Below are positions 61,572 through 64,000 of a stretch of 64,000 bases of DNA, piece after piece (position 1 is the first letter of the stretch; each line of letters starts with the position of its first letter). The notes beneath the pieces were generated by a model, which did no database searches, was not told the origin of the DNA, and worked only from the letters and a program-made list of their open reading frames with translations. The stretch comes from Catellatospora sp. IY07-71 (GTDB lineage: Bacteria > Actinomycetota > Actinomycetes > Mycobacteriales > Micromonosporaceae), in contig NZ_AP023360.1 of NCBI RefSeq assembly GCF_018326265.1, positions 2,409,501-2,473,500 on the forward strand, in the 5' to 3' direction. A program made the translations under genes and the position numbers.

Positions 61572-64000
61572 ATGGAGTCTGGCGGCCGAGTCGACGGCGG
61601 TGCCTCCGCTGATGTCGAAGCCGGGGCGAGCGGTGACACCATCCGGGTCGAGGGGCGGCCGCACGCGCGGCCGGACGACCTCGACGACAGCGAGCTCGAC
61701 GAGCCGCTGCCCAACGGCGAGCGCCTGATCGCGGCCGCGGTCGCGCTGGCCGCCGGGGGCAGCCCCGACACACCGAGCCTGGCTGACGACCGGCTGGCCG
61801 AGGCCCAGCTCGTGCAGCGCTACTGGCGCTTCGCCCCCGACGAGGAGCTGGTCGACCTGACCCCCGCCCGCCTGGTCGAGGCGGCCCGCGCCCACCGTGA
61901 GCTGGCGCAGCAGCGCAAGCCGGGCGAGCTGAGGCTGCGCCTGTCCCAGTCGGAGCAACCGCGCCACACCGTCGTGGAAGTGGTCACCGACGACATGCCG
62001 TTCCTGGTGGACTCCGTCACGGCGGCGCTGTCCGCGCGCAAGGACGTGCAGCTGCTGGTACACCCGGTGATGGTGGTGCGCCGCGACGACGCGGGCACGC
62101 TGACCGAGGTCTGCGCCGACGTGGAGCCCGACGACGCGATCCCCGGCGACCTGATCGAGAGCTGGATGCGCATCGAGGTCGGCGCCATCCGGGACGAGTC
62201 TGAGCTGGCACACCTGCGCGCCGACCTGGAGCGGGTGCTGGGCGACGTACGCAAGGCGGTCGAGGACTGGCCGCGCATGCGGGCCCAGGCGCTGGCGCTG
62301 GCCGACGAGATCTCCGGCGCCGAGCTGCCCGTGCCGGACCGCGACATCACCGACTCGGTGGAGCTGCTGCGGTGGCTGTCCGACCACCACTTCACCTTCC
62401 TCGGCTACCGCGAGTACGAGCTGGTCCATGTGCCCGGCGACGGCACCGACCTGATGCGGGCCGTGCCCGGCACGGGCCTGGGCATCCTGCGCGACGACGA
62501 GGGCTCCACCGTCCGCGCGCTGGCGTCGATGACGCCGGAGGCGCAGCACAAGGCGCTGGAGAAGCGCCTGCTGATCATCACGAAGGCGAACTCGCGGGCC
62601 ACCGTGCACCGCTCCGCCTACCTGGACTACATCGGGTTCAAGACGTTCGACGCGGACGGCAACGTCGACGGGGAGCGGCGCTTCCTGGGCCTGTTCTCAT
62701 CGGCGGCGTACCGCACCAGCGTGCGCGACCTGCCGGTGATCCGCCGCAAGGTGGACAGCGTGCTGGAGCGCTCCGGCCTGTCCGCGCGCAGCCACTCCGG
62801 CAAGGACCTCGTGGAGATCCTGGAGACCTACCCGCGCGACGAGCTGTTCCAGATCACCACCGAGGACCTCTACCACGCGGTCACCGGCGTGCTGCGTATG
62901 GCGGGCCGCCGCCAGCTGCGGCTGTTCCTGCGCCGCGACGGCTACGGCCGGTTCATCTCCTGCCTGATCTACCTGCCGCGGGACCGGTTCACCACCGCGC
63001 ACCGGCTGGCCATGCAGGACATCCTGCTGCGCGAGCTGAACGGCGTCGGCGTCGACTACACCACCCGGGTGAGCGAGTCGAACCTGGCCCGCATCCACTT
63101 CATCGTGCGCACCGACCCGAACGACCCGCCCGGCGACGTGGACGTCGACGCGCTGGCCGAGATGCTCGGCGACGCCACCCGCAACTGGGACGACGACTTC
63201 CGGCTGGTGCTGGAGCGCAAGGTCGGCGACGAGCAGGCCCGGCTGCTGGCCACCCGCTACGTCGACGCGCTGCCGGAGACCTACAAGGACGGGCACCTGC
63301 CCTACGAGGCCGCGCAGGACCTGGCCAAGCTGGAGCTGCTGGAGGAGCCGGGCCAGCTGGAGATGCACCTGTTCCGGCGCAAGTTCACCGCGGGCGCGGG
63401 CAGCACGGTGGAGGCCACCACGCCCGGCAACGACGTGCGCTTCAAGGTGTACCGGCACGGCGAGCCGATGCTGCTGTCGGCGGTGCTGCCGGTGCTGCAC
63501 TCGCTGGGCGTGCGGGTCACCGACGAGCGGCCGTACGAGGTGCGCCGCCCCGACGCGACCGTGTTCGTGTACGACTTCGGCCTGCAGCTGCCCGCCGGCG
63601 CGCGGGACCTGGCCGAGGTGCGCGCGCACGTGGAGAACGCCTTCGCCGCCGCGTGGCGGCACGAGGCGGAGGTCGACGGCTTCAACGAGCTGGTGCTGCG
63701 GGCCGGCCTGACCTGGCGCCAGGTCGTCATCCTGCGCGCGTACGCCAAGTACCTGCGCCAGGCGGGCACCGTCTTCTCGCAGGAGTCGATGGAGTCGACC
63801 TTCACGGCGTACCCGCAGATCGCGGCGATGCTGGTGGCGCTGTTCGAGACCCGGTTCAACCCCGGCCTGCACCTGTCCGACGCCGAGCGGGGCAGCCAGG
63901 CCAAGGAGCTGATCTCGGCGATCGGCCGCCAGCTGGAGCAGGTGGCGAGCCTGGACCAGGACCGCATCCTGCGCAACTACCTGACGCTGATGCAGGCGAC
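61572..64000 (+). CDS. Large NAD-specific glutamate dehydrogenase, N-terminal half (runs off the right edge)
   Basis: Oxidises glutamate to 2-oxoglutarate and ammonia with NAD. 809 codons are open to the end of the window; full-length members have about 1,600 residues. The acidic N-terminus (residues 1-75) is followed by the ACT-like regulatory domains typical of the 180-kDa class (VVEVVTDDMPFLVDSVTAAL, LLRWLSDHHFTFLGYREYE, LYHAVTGVLRMAGRRQLRLF, DYIGFKTFDADG). The catalytic domain is beyond the edge. ATG 61572 has AGGGGAG about 10 bases upstream. In mycobacteria the orthologue is regulated by GarA; that partner is not seen here. Confidence 0.93.
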   Translation, partial: MESGGRVDGGASADVEAGASGDTIRVEGRPHARPDDLDDSELDEPLPNGERLIAAAVALAAGGSPDTPSLADDRLAEAQLVQRYWRFAPDEELVDLTPARLVEAARAHRELAQQRKPGELRLRLSQSEQPRHTVVEVVTDDMPFLVDSVTAALSARKDVQLLVHPVMVVRRDDAGTLTEVCADVEPDDAIPGDLIESWMRIEVGAIRDESELAHLRADLERVLGDVRKAVEDWPRMRAQALALADEISGAELPVPDRDITDSVELLRWLSDHHFTFLGYREYELVHVPGDGTDLMRAVPGTGLGILRDDEGSTVRALASMTPEAQHKALEKRLLIITKANSRATVHRSAYLDYIGFKTFDADGNVDGERRFLGLFSSAAYRTSVRDLPVIRRKVDSVLERSGLSARSHSGKDLVEILETYPRDELFQITTEDLYHAVTGVLRMAGRRQLRLFLRRDGYGRFISCLIYLPRDRFTTAHRLAMQDILLRELNGVGVDYTTRVSESNLARIHFIVRTDPNDPPGDVDVDALAEMLGDATRNWDDDFRLVLERKVGDEQARLLATRYVDALPETYKDGHLPYEAAQDLAKLELLEEPGQLEMHLFRRKFTAGAGSTVEATTPGNDVRFKVYRHGEPMLLSAVLPVLHSLGVRVTDERPYEVRRPDATVFVYDFGLQLPAGARDLAEVRAHVENAFAAAWRHEAEVDGFNELVLRAGLTWRQVVILRAYAKYLRQAGTVFSQESMESTFTAYPQIAAMLVALFETRFNPGLHLSDAERGSQAKELISAIGRQLEQVASLDQDRILRNYLTLMQA

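Overview
The window is high-GC DNA with dense, consistently biased coding. Gene order (prmC - tsaC - phosphatase - atp operon - DUF2550 - cobalamin adenosyltransferase - murA ... nucS ... epimerase - thiolase ... TPR thioredoxin) matches the actinobacterial backbone also found in mycobacteria (Rv1300-Rv1324) and Streptomyces. The GGAAGGGCACCTTCTTAACG repeat, the ethylmalonyl-CoA genes and the Scy/FilP-like coiled-coil pair point to a filamentous actinomycete, most likely of the family Micromonosporaceae. Nothing in the window fixes the genus.

Layout. 1-3.3 kb: edge of an ABC ATPase, prmC, tsaC/sua5, a low-molecular-weight phosphatase and an AtpI-like protein. 3.3-12.5 kb: the F1Fo ATP synthase genes. 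A lipoprotein sits antisense at the head of the operon, and an intrinsic terminator plus an LCP-family gene separate atpD from atpC, which encodes a very short epsilon subunit. 12.5-20.9 kb: DUF2550 gene, two ABC-2 export systems, adenosyltransferase, murA, 3-hydroxybutyryl-CoA dehydrogenase and an esterase. 21-23 kb: ethylmalonyl-CoA mutase. 23-28 kb: an unrecognised four-gene cluster (86-aa helical protein, 336-aa protein, FtsK/SpoIIIE ATPase, membrane protein). 28-37 kb: DUF4126, nucS, aldehyde dehydrogenase, SDR, an Rnl5-type RNA ligase, hydrolases and a double-length 3-hydroxyacyl-CoA dehydrogenase. 37-44.4 kb: two polar coiled-coil proteins, then ccr, epimerase, thiolase and meaB. 44.5-49.9 kb: a FtsX-type ABC transporter. 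50-64 kb: secreted penicillin acylase with a discoidin domain, isobutyryl-CoA-mutase large subunit, TPR thioredoxin, arginase-family enzyme, small membrane proteins, a MecA-like penicillin-binding lipoprotein and the start of the large NAD-glutamate dehydrogenase.

How the genes fit together. Thiolase, two dehydrogenases, Ccr, epimerase, Ecm, Icm large subunit, MeaB and the B12 adenosyltransferase form most of an ethylmalonyl-CoA/butyryl-CoA network (crotonase and the methylsuccinyl-CoA steps are not here). These genes lie in separate transcription units over about 40 kb. Six of the units carry the same 16-bp imperfect palindrome (consensus CTKARCGATCGTTYAG), often over the predicted -10 hexamer. 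A seventh copy precedes the FtsX-type ABC transporter. This looks like a regulon whose regulator is outside the window.

Two more genome-wide patterns stand out. At least four families of fixed-length palindromes (59, 61, 67 and 61 bp) plus a perfect 54-bp palindrome fill intergenic gaps, mostly just after stop codons and between convergent genes. About a dozen genes have a TANNNT hexamer ending 7-9 nt before the start codon and no ribosome-binding site, as expected for leaderless mRNAs. No tRNA, rRNA, CRISPR array, insertion sequence or prophage was seen.
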